From: Plantactinospora sp. BC1
GTDB taxonomy: Bacteria > Actinomycetota > Actinomycetes > Mycobacteriales > Micromonosporaceae
NCBI RefSeq assembly: GCF_003030345.1
Contig: NZ_CP028158.1
Location: 7,130,001 to 7,194,000 of the forward strand
Length of the DNA: 64,000 bases
Direction of reading: 5' to 3'
The translations under genes and the position numbers were made by a program. Each line of letters opens with the position of its first letter. Position 1 is the stretch's first letter. Shown one piece after another: positions 52,898 to 60,535 of this stretch. A model generated the notes under the pieces. The model had not been told where the DNA came from and searched no databases. It saw only the letters and a list, made by a program, of their open reading frames with translations.

Positions 52898-54829
52898 CTA
52901 TCCGGTGGCGGCCCGCAGCTCCCGCTCCGGATCGACCTCCGGCTCGGCCGGCACCAGCGGGGTACGCGCCGGGCTGGTCACCGGCTTGGGCTTGCCGACC
53001 AGGTACCCCTGGGCGAAGTCCACCCCGTAGTCGCGGAGCAGATCCATGGTGGCCTCGTCCTCCACGTGCTCGGCCGCGGTCCGGATGCCCAACCCGCGGC
53101 ACATCTCGACGATCGACCGCACGATGCCGCGGTTCGCCACCGAGTGCGCGATGCCGGCGATGAACTCGCCACCCACCTTCACCAGGTCCACCGGAAAACA
53201 GGTGAGGAAGGCGAACGGCACGTGCCCGGAGCCGAAGTCGTCGAGCGCGAGCTGGCAGCCGAGCTGGCGGATCCCGTACGCGAAGTTGTGCGCCTCGGTC
53301 AGGTTGCCGATCTGCGCCGTCTCGGTGATCTCGAAGGTGAGCTGGCCGGGATCGACGTCGTACTGCTGAAGCCGCTGCTGTACCCGCTCCAGCAGGTGCG
53401 GGTCGCCGAGCGACCGCCCGGAGAGGTTCACCTGGTAGTGCGAGGTACGCGGGCCCCGGGCGATGAGTTCGATGGTTCGGTCGATCACCCACCGGTCGAT
53501 CGGCAGGATCTCGTCCAGCCGTTCCGCGTCGCCGAGCAGGGTCGACGCCGAGTGTGCCTGCCCGCCGTCGTTGACCACCCGGAGCAGGATCTCCTGCCGG
53601 GTTATCTGGTTGAGCCGCAGGTCGAGGATCGGCTGGGTGTAGAGGGTGAACCGGTTCTCCGCCACCGTGGCGCGTACCCGGCTCCGGCACAGCTCCCGGC
53701 GCTCGTCCTCGGCGGCCGGCTGGTCCAGGGCGACCCGGTCGACGCCGGTCGCCCGGGCCCGGCGCCAGGCCGTCTCGGCGTCCACGATCAGGTCGACGCC
53801 TCGGCTGCCGTCCCGCCCCTGGTAGCGGACCAGGCCGCCCCAGGCGTCGACCAGGCGGGTCCGGCCGAGTACGAAGGACTGCGACCGGATGCCGTCGATG
53901 ATCCGCTCGGCGAGCGCGGTGGCCGAACTCAGCGTGGTGCGCTGCATCAGCACCCCGAACTCGTACGGACCGGTCAGACCGCAGACGTCGGTGCGGCGGG
54001 CGACCCGGCGGACGACCTGGGCGACCGCCACCGCCAGCCGCTGCTGCTCGTCCGCGTCGCCGCCGAACTCACCCTCCGGATCGGGGTCGAGCCCGGCGTC
54101 GGGGCCGGTGGCCGGGCCGACCGGTTCGACGGCCACCACCAGCAGCACGCCGGGCCCGCCCCGCTGGGCGGTGTCGATCTCGTCGGCGAACCTCGCCCGG
54201 TGGAAGAGCCCGGTGACCGGGTCCCGGCCGGCCAGTTCCGCCTGCACCGTCTCGCGGCGGCGGGCCAGTCGGGCCTGCTCCTGGCGGGCGAGTTCGAGTT
54301 CGGTGACGTCCCGGCCGGTGGCGATGATGCCGTACGGCCGGTTCTCCCCGTCGACGACGTATTCGAGGTGGCAGTGCACGTACCGGGTGACCCGGTCCGG
54401 GCCGATCACCCGGCAGGTCGTCTCCCGGACGGTCCGGTCCCGCCACACCGACTCGACCACCCGGCGTACCCCGTCGACGTCGTCGGGGTGGACCAGCCGG
54501 GTCAGCGTCGCGACCGAGTGCCGGAGGGTGCCGGGCGGATAGCCGAGGATCAGGGCCATCTCGTCGGACCAGGTCAGCTCTCCGCTGGCCCGGACCCAGG
54601 TCACGGTGCCGAGCTTGGCCAACTGGGCCGCCCGGGTGATCCGGGCCACCTCGTCGGTGTCGGTGGTCAGCGGATCGCGTACCTCGATGTCGCCGGTCAG
54701 GTCCCGGCCCTCGGAGAGCGCCCGCTGGTATTCCTGCTGCACCCGGCGGGTCGCCCGGCGGGCCCGGGCCCGTTCCAGTTCGCTGAGCGTCCGGTCGGAG
54801 GCCAACGACAGGATGTCGTCCAGGTTCAT
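52898..54829 (-). CDS. PAS-GGDEF-EAL protein (probable c-di-GMP phosphodiesterase)
   Basis: This 643-residue protein should sense a signal and hydrolyse c-di-GMP. It has an N-terminal coiled helix, a PAS domain (LTWSDEMALILGYPPGTLRH, VHPDDVDGV; about 85-200), a degenerate GGDEF domain in which the active-site motif is GPYEF (CGLTGPYEFGVLM), and an EAL domain. The EAL domain keeps Glu (QEILLRV), DDFGSG, AEHVEDE and QGYLVGKP, but KVDG is KVGG. Cyclase activity is unlikely and phosphodiesterase activity probable. The ATG overlaps the sigma-factor stop by four bases. No membrane segment is present. Confidence 0.88.
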   Translation of the reverse strand: MNLDDILSLASDRTLSELERARARRATRRVQQEYQRALSEGRDLTGDIEVRDPLTTDTDEVARITRAAQLAKLGTVTWVRASGELTWSDEMALILGYPPGTLRHSVATLTRLVHPDDVDGVRRVVESVWRDRTVRETTCRVIGPDRVTRYVHCHLEYVVDGENRPYGIIATGRDVTELELARQEQARLARRRETVQAELAGRDPVTGLFHRARFADEIDTAQRGGPGVLLVVAVEPVGPATGPDAGLDPDPEGEFGGDADEQQRLAVAVAQVVRRVARRTDVCGLTGPYEFGVLMQRTTLSSATALAERIIDGIRSQSFVLGRTRLVDAWGGLVRYQGRDGSRGVDLIVDAETAWRRARATGVDRVALDQPAAEDERRELCRSRVRATVAENRFTLYTQPILDLRLNQITRQEILLRVVNDGGQAHSASTLLGDAERLDEILPIDRWVIDRTIELIARGPRTSHYQVNLSGRSLGDPHLLERVQQRLQQYDVDPGQLTFEITETAQIGNLTEAHNFAYGIRQLGCQLALDDFGSGHVPFAFLTCFPVDLVKVGGEFIAGIAHSVANRGIVRSIVEMCRGLGIRTAAEHVEDEATMDLLRDYGVDFAQGYLVGKPKPVTSPARTPLVPAEPEVDPERELRAATG

Positions 54830-55407
54830 CCCCGCTCCCTCCCGGAGGGCGTGTCGAAGCCCGCCTGCTGGGCGAGTTCCTTCAACCGGGACCGCGCCTC
54901 CTGCCGGTAGGTCCGCACGGTGTTGTAGGCGATGCCGAGGATGGCCGCGATCTCGTGGTCGGACCAGCCGTCGAGTGCCAGTACGAAGACCTCGGCCTGC
55001 CGGGGTGGCAGCCTCGGCAGCCAGCCGCGCAGCAGTTCCCGGGCCTCCGCCGGGTCGGCCGGTTCGGCGAGCCGCTCCGGCGGCACCTCCTCCAGACTGA
55101 CCGTCACGTCCTGCCGGCGCCGCCGTTGCAGCACCAGCAGCTTGTACCGGGCGGTCTTGTACATCCAGGCCAGCGGCTTCTCGTAGTCGCGGATCTGCTC
55201 CCACTTGTCCCGGGCGGTGATGAACGCCTCCTGTACGGCGTCCTCGGCCAGCCCCCGGTCCGGGCACTGGGCGAGCAGGAAGCGCTCGACCAGCACGAAG
55301 TTCCGCTGGCAGAACGCCTCGAAGCTCACCTCGGACTCGGCCTGGCCCCGGTCCCCCAACCGGGCGGCCGACTCGGCCCGCACCACCGCGTTGTCCCCGC
55401 TCCTCAT
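54826..55407 (-). CDS. ECF-type RNA polymerase sigma factor
   Basis: This 193-residue sigma factor has region 2 (FEAFCQRNFVLVERFLLAQC, DAVQEAFITARDKWEQIRDY) and region 4 (LPRLPPRQAEVFVLALDGWS, DHEIAAILGIAYNTVRTYRQ). The ATG 55407 is chosen because it overlaps the stop of a 51-residue gene (ATGA) and follows GGCGAGGCGGC; a longer frame upstream looks non-coding. Its own stop overlaps the c-di-GMP gene. The three genes are therefore one tightly coupled operon. No recognised anti-sigma factor is present unless the 51-residue peptide acts as one. Confidence 0.9.
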   Translation of the reverse strand: MRSGDNAVVRAESAARLGDRGQAESEVSFEAFCQRNFVLVERFLLAQCPDRGLAEDAVQEAFITARDKWEQIRDYEKPLAWMYKTARYKLLVLQRRRRQDVTVSLEEVPPERLAEPADPAEARELLRGWLPRLPPRQAEVFVLALDGWSDHEIAAILGIAYNTVRTYRQEARSRLKELAQQAGFDTPSGRERG

Positions 55408-55559
55408 GCCGCCTCGCCCCCGTCTGTTCGACGCAGACCCCGCAGCTCCACGACCCGGTGCCCGTCGCGGTCCCGCACCAACAGCCCCGACCCCCCGATC
55501 AGGCCCACCAGCACCGCCACCGAGCTCCCGGTCGACAGTCCCCCCAGAACCTCGCTCAT
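55404..55559 (-). CDS. 51-residue membrane peptide, first gene of the sigma/c-di-GMP operon
   Basis: This small gene starts at ATG 55559 after GAGAGGCGAGG, a good ribosome site. It encodes MSEVLGGLSTGSS, one membrane-spanning stretch (VAVLVGLIGGSGLLV) and a charged C-terminal tail (RDRDGHRVVELRGLRRTDGG). Its TGA overlaps the sigma-factor ATG. The topology (short outside, charged inside) would suit a membrane tether for the sigma factor. I know no family for it. Confidence 0.7.
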   Translation of the reverse strand: MSEVLGGLSTGSSVAVLVGLIGGSGLLVRDRDGHRVVELRGLRRTDGGEAA

Positions 55560-55786
55560 CCTCGCCTCTCGCGGTCCGTAGTTGTCGTTCCGCGTATAAC
55601 TCTCCGTCAAGGGCCTCGGCGTAGGGGGCGACCCGCCCAGGCGAAGATGACAATGATCAATAAAGCGGCAACGAGCTGGGGTATTTCCTCCGATCAGCCA
55701 CAGTAGACAAGCCGATCGAACGAACACGTCTACTGTCCAGTATGGATTGCAGAGAGTTACGACAAGACGATCTGGGCGGGGCGAGT

Positions 55787-56296
55787 TCAGTCGACCGCGT
55801 CGGGGCGGGCGGTGGCCGGCTGCTCGTCGTCGTCCTCGTCGGCCTCGCCCCAGTTGCGGCGCAGGAACGGCAGCACGGCCCAGAAGGTCAGGAACCAGAT
55901 CCCGGTCACCCCGCTGAGCACGAACGCCACCGGCCGGGGCAGCACGAAGTCGGTGATCAGCAGTACCGAGCTGACCATCGCGATCAGCATGAACGCCAGC
56001 CCACCGGTCGCCATGCCGTGCGCGAACCGGACCAGCTCCGGCTTGCGCCCCTGCCGGAAGAGCGCCCGGTGGAAGGCGACCGGCGAGATGATCAGTGCGG
56101 TGGCCGCGGCGGCGGCCAGCAACGCGACGATGTAGGTGTCCTTCTGGAACTCCGTGGCTCGCGGGAAGCCGTTGCTGAAGGGCAGGGTGAGCAGGAAGGC
56201 GAACAGGATCTGCACCCCGGTCTGCGCCACTCGCAGCTCCTGCAACAGGTCGGCGAAGTTTCGCTGCCAACGCTGCTTCTCCGTCTCCACGGCCAC
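55787..56296 (-). CDS. DUF6328 family membrane protein
   Basis: This protein has a soluble N-terminus (EKQRWQRNFADLLQELRVAQ) and four membrane helices (GVQILFAFLLTLPFS, YIVALLAAAAATALIISPVA, GLAFMLIAMVSSVLLITDFV, FVLSGVTGIWFLTFWAVLPF). It matches what I recall as DUF6328, of unknown function. I use GTG 56296 (169 residues) because GGAGG lies seven bases upstream; a TTG at 56320 would add eight residues. The tail is acidic (EADEDDDE). About 230 AT-richer bases separate it from the sigma operon. Confidence 0.82.
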   Translation of the reverse strand: MAVETEKQRWQRNFADLLQELRVAQTGVQILFAFLLTLPFSNGFPRATEFQKDTYIVALLAAAAATALIISPVAFHRALFRQGRKPELVRFAHGMATGGLAFMLIAMVSSVLLITDFVLPRPVAFVLSGVTGIWFLTFWAVLPFLRRNWGEADEDDDEQPATARPDAVD

Positions 56297-56436
56297 CTGG
56301 GCCTCCTCCCCCTCGGTCAAGTTCGCAGCAGTGTGCCCTGACCGACCGTACGTGAAACGCGAGGAAGGCTCGTCAGCGGACGGGGAGGCGGTACCGGGAC
56401 CAAACCGGGCGGCCTGGGAGGTCGGAGCGTGCCGGG

Positions 56437-57186
56437 TCAGCCGCCCCGGCGGATCCGGCCGGCGTACCGCGCCTCCAGGCTGTTGTTGTGGTCGTCACTG
56501 TCCGGGATGTTCGCCGAAAGGTAGACCGGGGCCGTCTCCCCCGCCTCCACCAGCCGGCGGACCACCTCCACCACGACCTGCTGGGCGAGGAGCGCGGCAG
56601 TGATCGAGGAGACCGCGCCGACCGCGCCGCCACCGGGCAGCGGCAGCGTCGCGTCGCCGTACGGAGCGCCGTTGTCGAGTACCACGTCGGCGAGGTCGCT
56701 CAGCTTCCGGCCGGACGGGTGCCGGGAGGCGACCCGGGCCGAGTGCTGCTCCGAGGTGATCGCGATCAGCCCGTGACCGCGCTCCTTCACCAGCGACGCG
56801 AACTCGACGATGGTGCCGTTCACCCCGGAGTTCGAGGCGATCACGAAGACGTCCCGGGGGTCGATCGGGGTCAGCTCGTAGAGCCGGCGAGCCACGGTCG
56901 GGTCCCGCTCCAGGGTCGGGCCGAGGATCTCGACCGGCTCGCCGCCGCGCAGTACCAGGTCACGCAGCGCGATCCGGTTCGTCGGGACCAGCCCGCCGGC
57001 CCGTCCGGCGATCTCCATGGCCAGCGCCTCCGAGTGGCCGGTACCGAACGCCTGCACCACCCCGCCGGCCCGCAGCGCGTCGGTGACCAGGTCGGCCGCC
57101 CGGCGTACGCCGTCCCGGGCGGCGACCGCCACCCGCCCGATCGTCTCGGTGACCACGTCGAGATAGCCCTCGGGGCTGAGTGTCAC
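56437..57186 (-). CDS. SIS domain protein (sugar isomerase/etherase-like)
   Basis: This 249-residue cytosolic protein has the sugar-isomerase fold: GGVVQAFGTGHSEALAMEIA, VFVIASNSGVNGTIVEFASL and GLIAITSEQHSA. Relatives are annotated as SIS-domain proteins related to MurQ (N-acetylmuramic acid 6-phosphate etherase) or phosphosugar isomerases. The exact substrate is unknown. The GTG 57186 has AAGGGA twelve bases upstream. It is divergent from the TPP riboswitch. Confidence 0.88.
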   Translation of the reverse strand: MTLSPEGYLDVVTETIGRVAVAARDGVRRAADLVTDALRAGGVVQAFGTGHSEALAMEIAGRAGGLVPTNRIALRDLVLRGGEPVEILGPTLERDPTVARRLYELTPIDPRDVFVIASNSGVNGTIVEFASLVKERGHGLIAITSEQHSARVASRHPSGRKLSDLADVVLDNGAPYGDATLPLPGGGAVGAVSSITAALLAQQVVVEVVRRLVEAGETAPVYLSANIPDSDDHNNSLEARYAGRIRRGG

Positions 57187-57321
57187 GCCGCACGCGTCCC
57201 TTCGAGATGTTGATCTGGGCCATCCACCCTATCCCGCCGCCTGGTGGGCGCCGCCACATCCGCCGGTTCCACCGCTGTCGGCACCGCGGCATCCGGTGTA
57301 CGGTCTGCGGAACAACAGCAC

Positions 57322-57412
<91 letters not shown>

Positions 57413-57429
57413 GGTCGAGTCTCCAGCCG

Positions 57430-57461
57430 CGCCGCAGTCCGGGCCGTCCCGGGTTGCGGCG
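57430..57461 (+). terminator. Expression-platform hairpin of the TPP riboswitch
   Basis: CGCCGCA and CCGGG pair with CCCGG and TGCGGCG around CCGT and two small internal bulges. The stem lies between the aptamer and the ribosome site. It could be the OFF-state terminator, or it may regulate by folding against the aptamer. There is no T-tract. Confidence 0.55.
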
Positions 57462-57502
57462 TGCGTCTTGCCTGGTTCGCCACGCGACTGGGAGGCATGC
57501 CC

Positions 57503-58093
57503 ATGAGTTCGTCCACCACCACCAGATGGCGCACCGTCGACATCGTCGTCGCCTCGGTCATCGCGGTCGCGTTCGGGGTCATCTTCTGGGCCTGGAACCT
57601 GGTCTGGGGTGCCACCGAGGGTGCCTTCACCTTCTTCCCGCCGGCCCAGGCGGTCATCTACGGCATCTGGCTGGTACCCGGCGTGCTCGGCGGCCTGGTG
57701 ATCCGCAAGCCGGGTGCGGCGCTCTACTGCGAGTTCCTCGCCGCCTTCGTCTCGGTGCTGCTCGGCAGCCAGTGGGGCACCGTCGCGATCCTCCAGGGGC
57801 TCGCTCAGGGTGTCGGCGCCGAGCTGGCGTTCCTCGCCGTCGGGTACCGCTCGTTCCGGTTGCCGGTGGCGGTCGCCTCCGGCCTGCTGGCCGGGCTCGC
57901 CGCGGCGATCTTCGACCAGATCCGCTACTACTCCGAGTACGACTTCGACTCGTTCCGGCTGCCGGTCTTCCTCTTCACCGTGCTCAGTTCGGCGGTGCTG
58001 GCCGGTGCCGGCGGCTGGGCGCTCACCCGGGCCCTGGCCCAGACCGGTGTGCTGGACCGGTTCCCGGCCGGTCGAGACCGCACCGCCGTGTGA
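57503..58093 (+). CDS. ykoE: ECF transporter S component, YkoE type (thiamine precursor)
   Basis: This 196-residue membrane protein is the substrate-binding part of an energy-coupling-factor importer. Six hydrophobic segments include IVVASVIAVAFGVIFWAWNL, FFPPAQAVIYGIWLVPGVLG and GTVAILQGLAQGVGAELAFL. The pattern TFFPPAQAVIYG and QGxGAE is that of YkoE proteins, which take up hydroxymethylpyrimidine or thiamine. The ATG 57503 is seven bases after GGGAGG. It is under the TPP riboswitch. Confidence 0.9.
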   Translation: MSSSTTTRWRTVDIVVASVIAVAFGVIFWAWNLVWGATEGAFTFFPPAQAVIYGIWLVPGVLGGLVIRKPGAALYCEFLAAFVSVLLGSQWGTVAILQGLAQGVGAELAFLAVGYRSFRLPVAVASGLLAGLAAAIFDQIRYYSEYDFDSFRLPVFLFTVLSSAVLAGAGGWALTRALAQTGVLDRFPAGRDRTAV

Positions 58094-58118
58094 GCGGCGC
58101 GACTGCGGTGGTGCCGTC

Positions 58119-58204
58119 GTGAGCGAGCGGAGCGAGCGAATCAGCCAGCTCAGTGCGGATGAGCCTCATGACGGCACGCAGCGAAGCGGAGTGCCGGCAT
58201 GAGT
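58119..58204 (+). repeat. 86-bp dispersed repeat carrying the ykoD start codon (copy 2)
   Basis: The sequence from GTGAGCGAGCG to GGCATGAGT aligns without gaps to 35873-35958. CTCATGACGGCAC (58165-58177) and GTGCCGGCATGAG (58191-58203) form a 13-base stem with one mismatch, enclosing AGCGGA in the loop and the ATG in the stem. As in copy 1 it lies between two transporter genes. Confidence 0.85.
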
Positions 58205-59656
58205 GAGGTGCGGCTGCGCGGCTTCGGCTGGCGGCACGCGGGCCGGCGGGCCTGGGCGGTCCGCGACGTCGACCTGCGGATCGGACACGGCGAGCGGGTA
58301 CTCCTGCTCGGCGCCTCCGGTGCCGGCAAGAGCACCCTGCTGGCGGCACTGGCCGGGCTGCTCGCCGAGGACTCCGGCGAGCAGGAGGGCACCGTCGAGA
58401 TCGACGGGCTCGATCCGCGGAAGGCGAGGGAGCGGGTCGGGATCGTCTTCCAGGACCCGCAGACCCAGCTCGTGATGGACCGGGCCGGCGACGACGTGGC
58501 GTTCGGCCTGGAGAACCGGGGCGTACCGGCGACGGAGATCTGGCCCCGGGTCACCGAGGCGCTGCACCGGGTCGGCTTCCCGTACGGCCTGGACCGGTCC
58601 ACCGCCGCGCTCTCCGGCGGCGAGCAGCAGCGGCTCGCCCTGGCCGGGGTGCTGGCGCTGCGGCCCGGACTGCTGCTGCTCGACGAGCCGACCGCCAACC
58701 TGGACCCGGCCGGCGCGGAGCTGGTCCGCGACGCGGTCCGGGCGGCGGTCGACGACGACACCACGCTGATCCTGGTCGAGCACCGGGTGTCGGAGGCGCT
58801 GCCACTGGTCGACCGGGTGGTGGTGCTCGAACCGGGCGGCGGGGTACGCGCCGACGGGCCGCCGGAGCGGGTCTTCGCGGCGCACGGCGCGGCACTGGCC
58901 GCCGCCGGGGTCTGGGTGCCGGGGCCGCCGCCGGCACCGCGCCGGGCCGCGACCGGACCCGGCGAGGCGCTGCTCACCGCCGACCGGCTCGGCCTGCCAC
59001 CCCGGCTGGCAAGCACCGACCTGCGGGTACGCGCCGGCGAGGCGCTCGCGGTGCTCGGCCGCAACGGTGCCGGCAAGTCAACCCTGGCGCTGCTGCTCGG
59101 CGGGCTGCTCCGGCCCGGCAGCGGCCGGCTGTCGGCCTCCCCGGAGCTGGCCGGGCGGCACGCCGGCACCGCACCGCACCGGTGGCGGGCGCCGGTGCTG
59201 GCCGGCCGGATCGGCTCGGTCTTCCAGGATCCGGAGCACCAGTTCGTCCGCGGCACCGTATTCGAGGAGCTGGCGCTCGGGCCGCGCCGGATCGGCCGGC
59301 CCGAGGCGACGGTCCGGTCGGTGGTGGACGAGCTGCTGGTGCGGCTCCGGCTGGACCGGTTGGCGGCGGCGAACCCGTACACCCTCTCGGGTGGGCAGGC
59401 GCGGCGGCTGAGCGTGGCGACCGCGCTGGCCACCGCGCCCCGGCTGCTGGTGCTGGACGAGCCGACCTTCGGCCAGGACCGGCGTACCTGGCTCGAACTG
59501 GTCGACCTGCTCGCCGGGCTCCGCGACGACGGGCACGGCATCGTCACCGTCACCCACGACGCCGACTTCGTCGCCGCGCTGGCCGACCGGACGATCCGGC
59601 TCGGCGGCGACGGGGCGACGGAGTCCGGGCAGGCCCGGGCGGCGGGGCGGGCCTGA
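58199..59656 (+). CDS. ykoD: ECF transporter ATPase, YkoD type (two ABC domains)
   Basis: This 485-residue ATPase has two fused ABC domains. The first has Walker A GASGAGKST, signature LSGGEQQR and Walker B LLLLDEPTANLD. The second has Walker A GRNGAGKST, a slightly changed signature LSGGQARR and Walker B LLVLDEPTFGQD. This matches the YkoD/EcfA1A2 type. Its ATG comes from the 86-bp repeat and is predicted to lie in a hairpin. Its stop codon overlaps the next start by one base. Confidence 0.93.
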   Translation: MSEVRLRGFGWRHAGRRAWAVRDVDLRIGHGERVLLLGASGAGKSTLLAALAGLLAEDSGEQEGTVEIDGLDPRKARERVGIVFQDPQTQLVMDRAGDDVAFGLENRGVPATEIWPRVTEALHRVGFPYGLDRSTAALSGGEQQRLALAGVLALRPGLLLLDEPTANLDPAGAELVRDAVRAAVDDDTTLILVEHRVSEALPLVDRVVVLEPGGGVRADGPPERVFAAHGAALAAAGVWVPGPPPAPRRAATGPGEALLTADRLGLPPRLASTDLRVRAGEALAVLGRNGAGKSTLALLLGGLLRPGSGRLSASPELAGRHAGTAPHRWRAPVLAGRIGSVFQDPEHQFVRGTVFEELALGPRRIGRPEATVRSVVDELLVRLRLDRLAAANPYTLSGGQARRLSVATALATAPRLLVLDEPTFGQDRRTWLELVDLLAGLRDDGHGIVTVTHDADFVAALADRTIRLGGDGATESGQARAAGRA

Positions 59657-60456
59657 TGATCCCGTACCAGCCGATCGCCGCCCCCGGCGCACCGCTGGCC
59701 CGGCGCAACCCGGTGGCCAAGGTCGCCGCCGCGATGATCTTCTCGGTGGCGCTGATCGTCACGGTGGACCCGGTGGCTCCGGCGGTGGCGATCGCCTTCG
59801 AGCTCGCCGTGGTGCCGCTCTTCGGCGTCCGGTACGCCGCACTGGCCCGCCGGGCCTGGCCGCTGCTGCTCAGCGCCCTCGGCATCCTCTGCACCCTGGT
59901 GCTCTTCGCCGCCGAGCGGACCGGCAGCCTGCTGTGGCAGGCCGGGCCGGTGGAGGTCACCACCGGGGTACTCGGCACCGCGCTCGGCATGGCGCTGCGG
60001 GTGATCGCGGTGGCGCTGCCCGGCGTACTCGTCTTCGCCACCACCGATCCCACCGACCTGACGGACGCGCTGATCCAGAACGTCAAGGCGCCGCCCCGGT
60101 TCGCGATCGGGGCGCTGGCCGCGTTCCGGCTGGTACCGCTGCTCGCCCTGGAGTGGCGGATGTTGAGCCTGGCCCGGCGGGCCCGGGGCGTCGACGCCGG
60201 ACGGAATCCGCTGGCCCGGCTGCGGCTGTTCGGCTCGACGGCGTTCGCCCTGCTGGTCGGGGCGATCCGCCGGGGTACCCGGCTGGCCACCGCGATGGAC
60301 GCCCGGGGCTTCGACTCGGGCTCGCCGCGTACGTCGGCACGCCGGCAGCGGTTCACCGTCGCCGACGCCGCCCTGGTCGCCGGGGCCGCGATGCTGGCCG
60401 GCGGAGCGCTCGCGGTCAGCGTCGCGCTCGGCGCCTTCCGCCCGCTGGTCGGCTGA
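59656..60456 (+). CDS. ykoC: ECF transporter T component, YkoC type
   Basis: This 266-residue membrane protein couples the ATPase to the S component. It has about six helices and the EcfT features PLARRNPVAKVAAAMIFSVA and the Arg-rich coupling motif RRGTRLATAMDARGFDSG, with ARRARGVDAG earlier. Its ATG overlaps the ykoD stop. With ykoE and ykoD it completes a thiamine-precursor ECF transporter under the TPP riboswitch. Confidence 0.92.
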   Translation: MIPYQPIAAPGAPLARRNPVAKVAAAMIFSVALIVTVDPVAPAVAIAFELAVVPLFGVRYAALARRAWPLLLSALGILCTLVLFAAERTGSLLWQAGPVEVTTGVLGTALGMALRVIAVALPGVLVFATTDPTDLTDALIQNVKAPPRFAIGALAAFRLVPLLALEWRMLSLARRARGVDAGRNPLARLRLFGSTAFALLVGAIRRGTRLATAMDARGFDSGSPRTSARRQRFTVADAALVAGAAMLAGGALAVSVALGAFRPLVG

Positions 60457-60535
60457 GCGACCGACCCTCGCCGGCAGACGCGCCCGGCCGGGCGGCGCGG
60501 CGCCGACCAGTCTCCGCCGAGCGGCGCGGGCCCGG

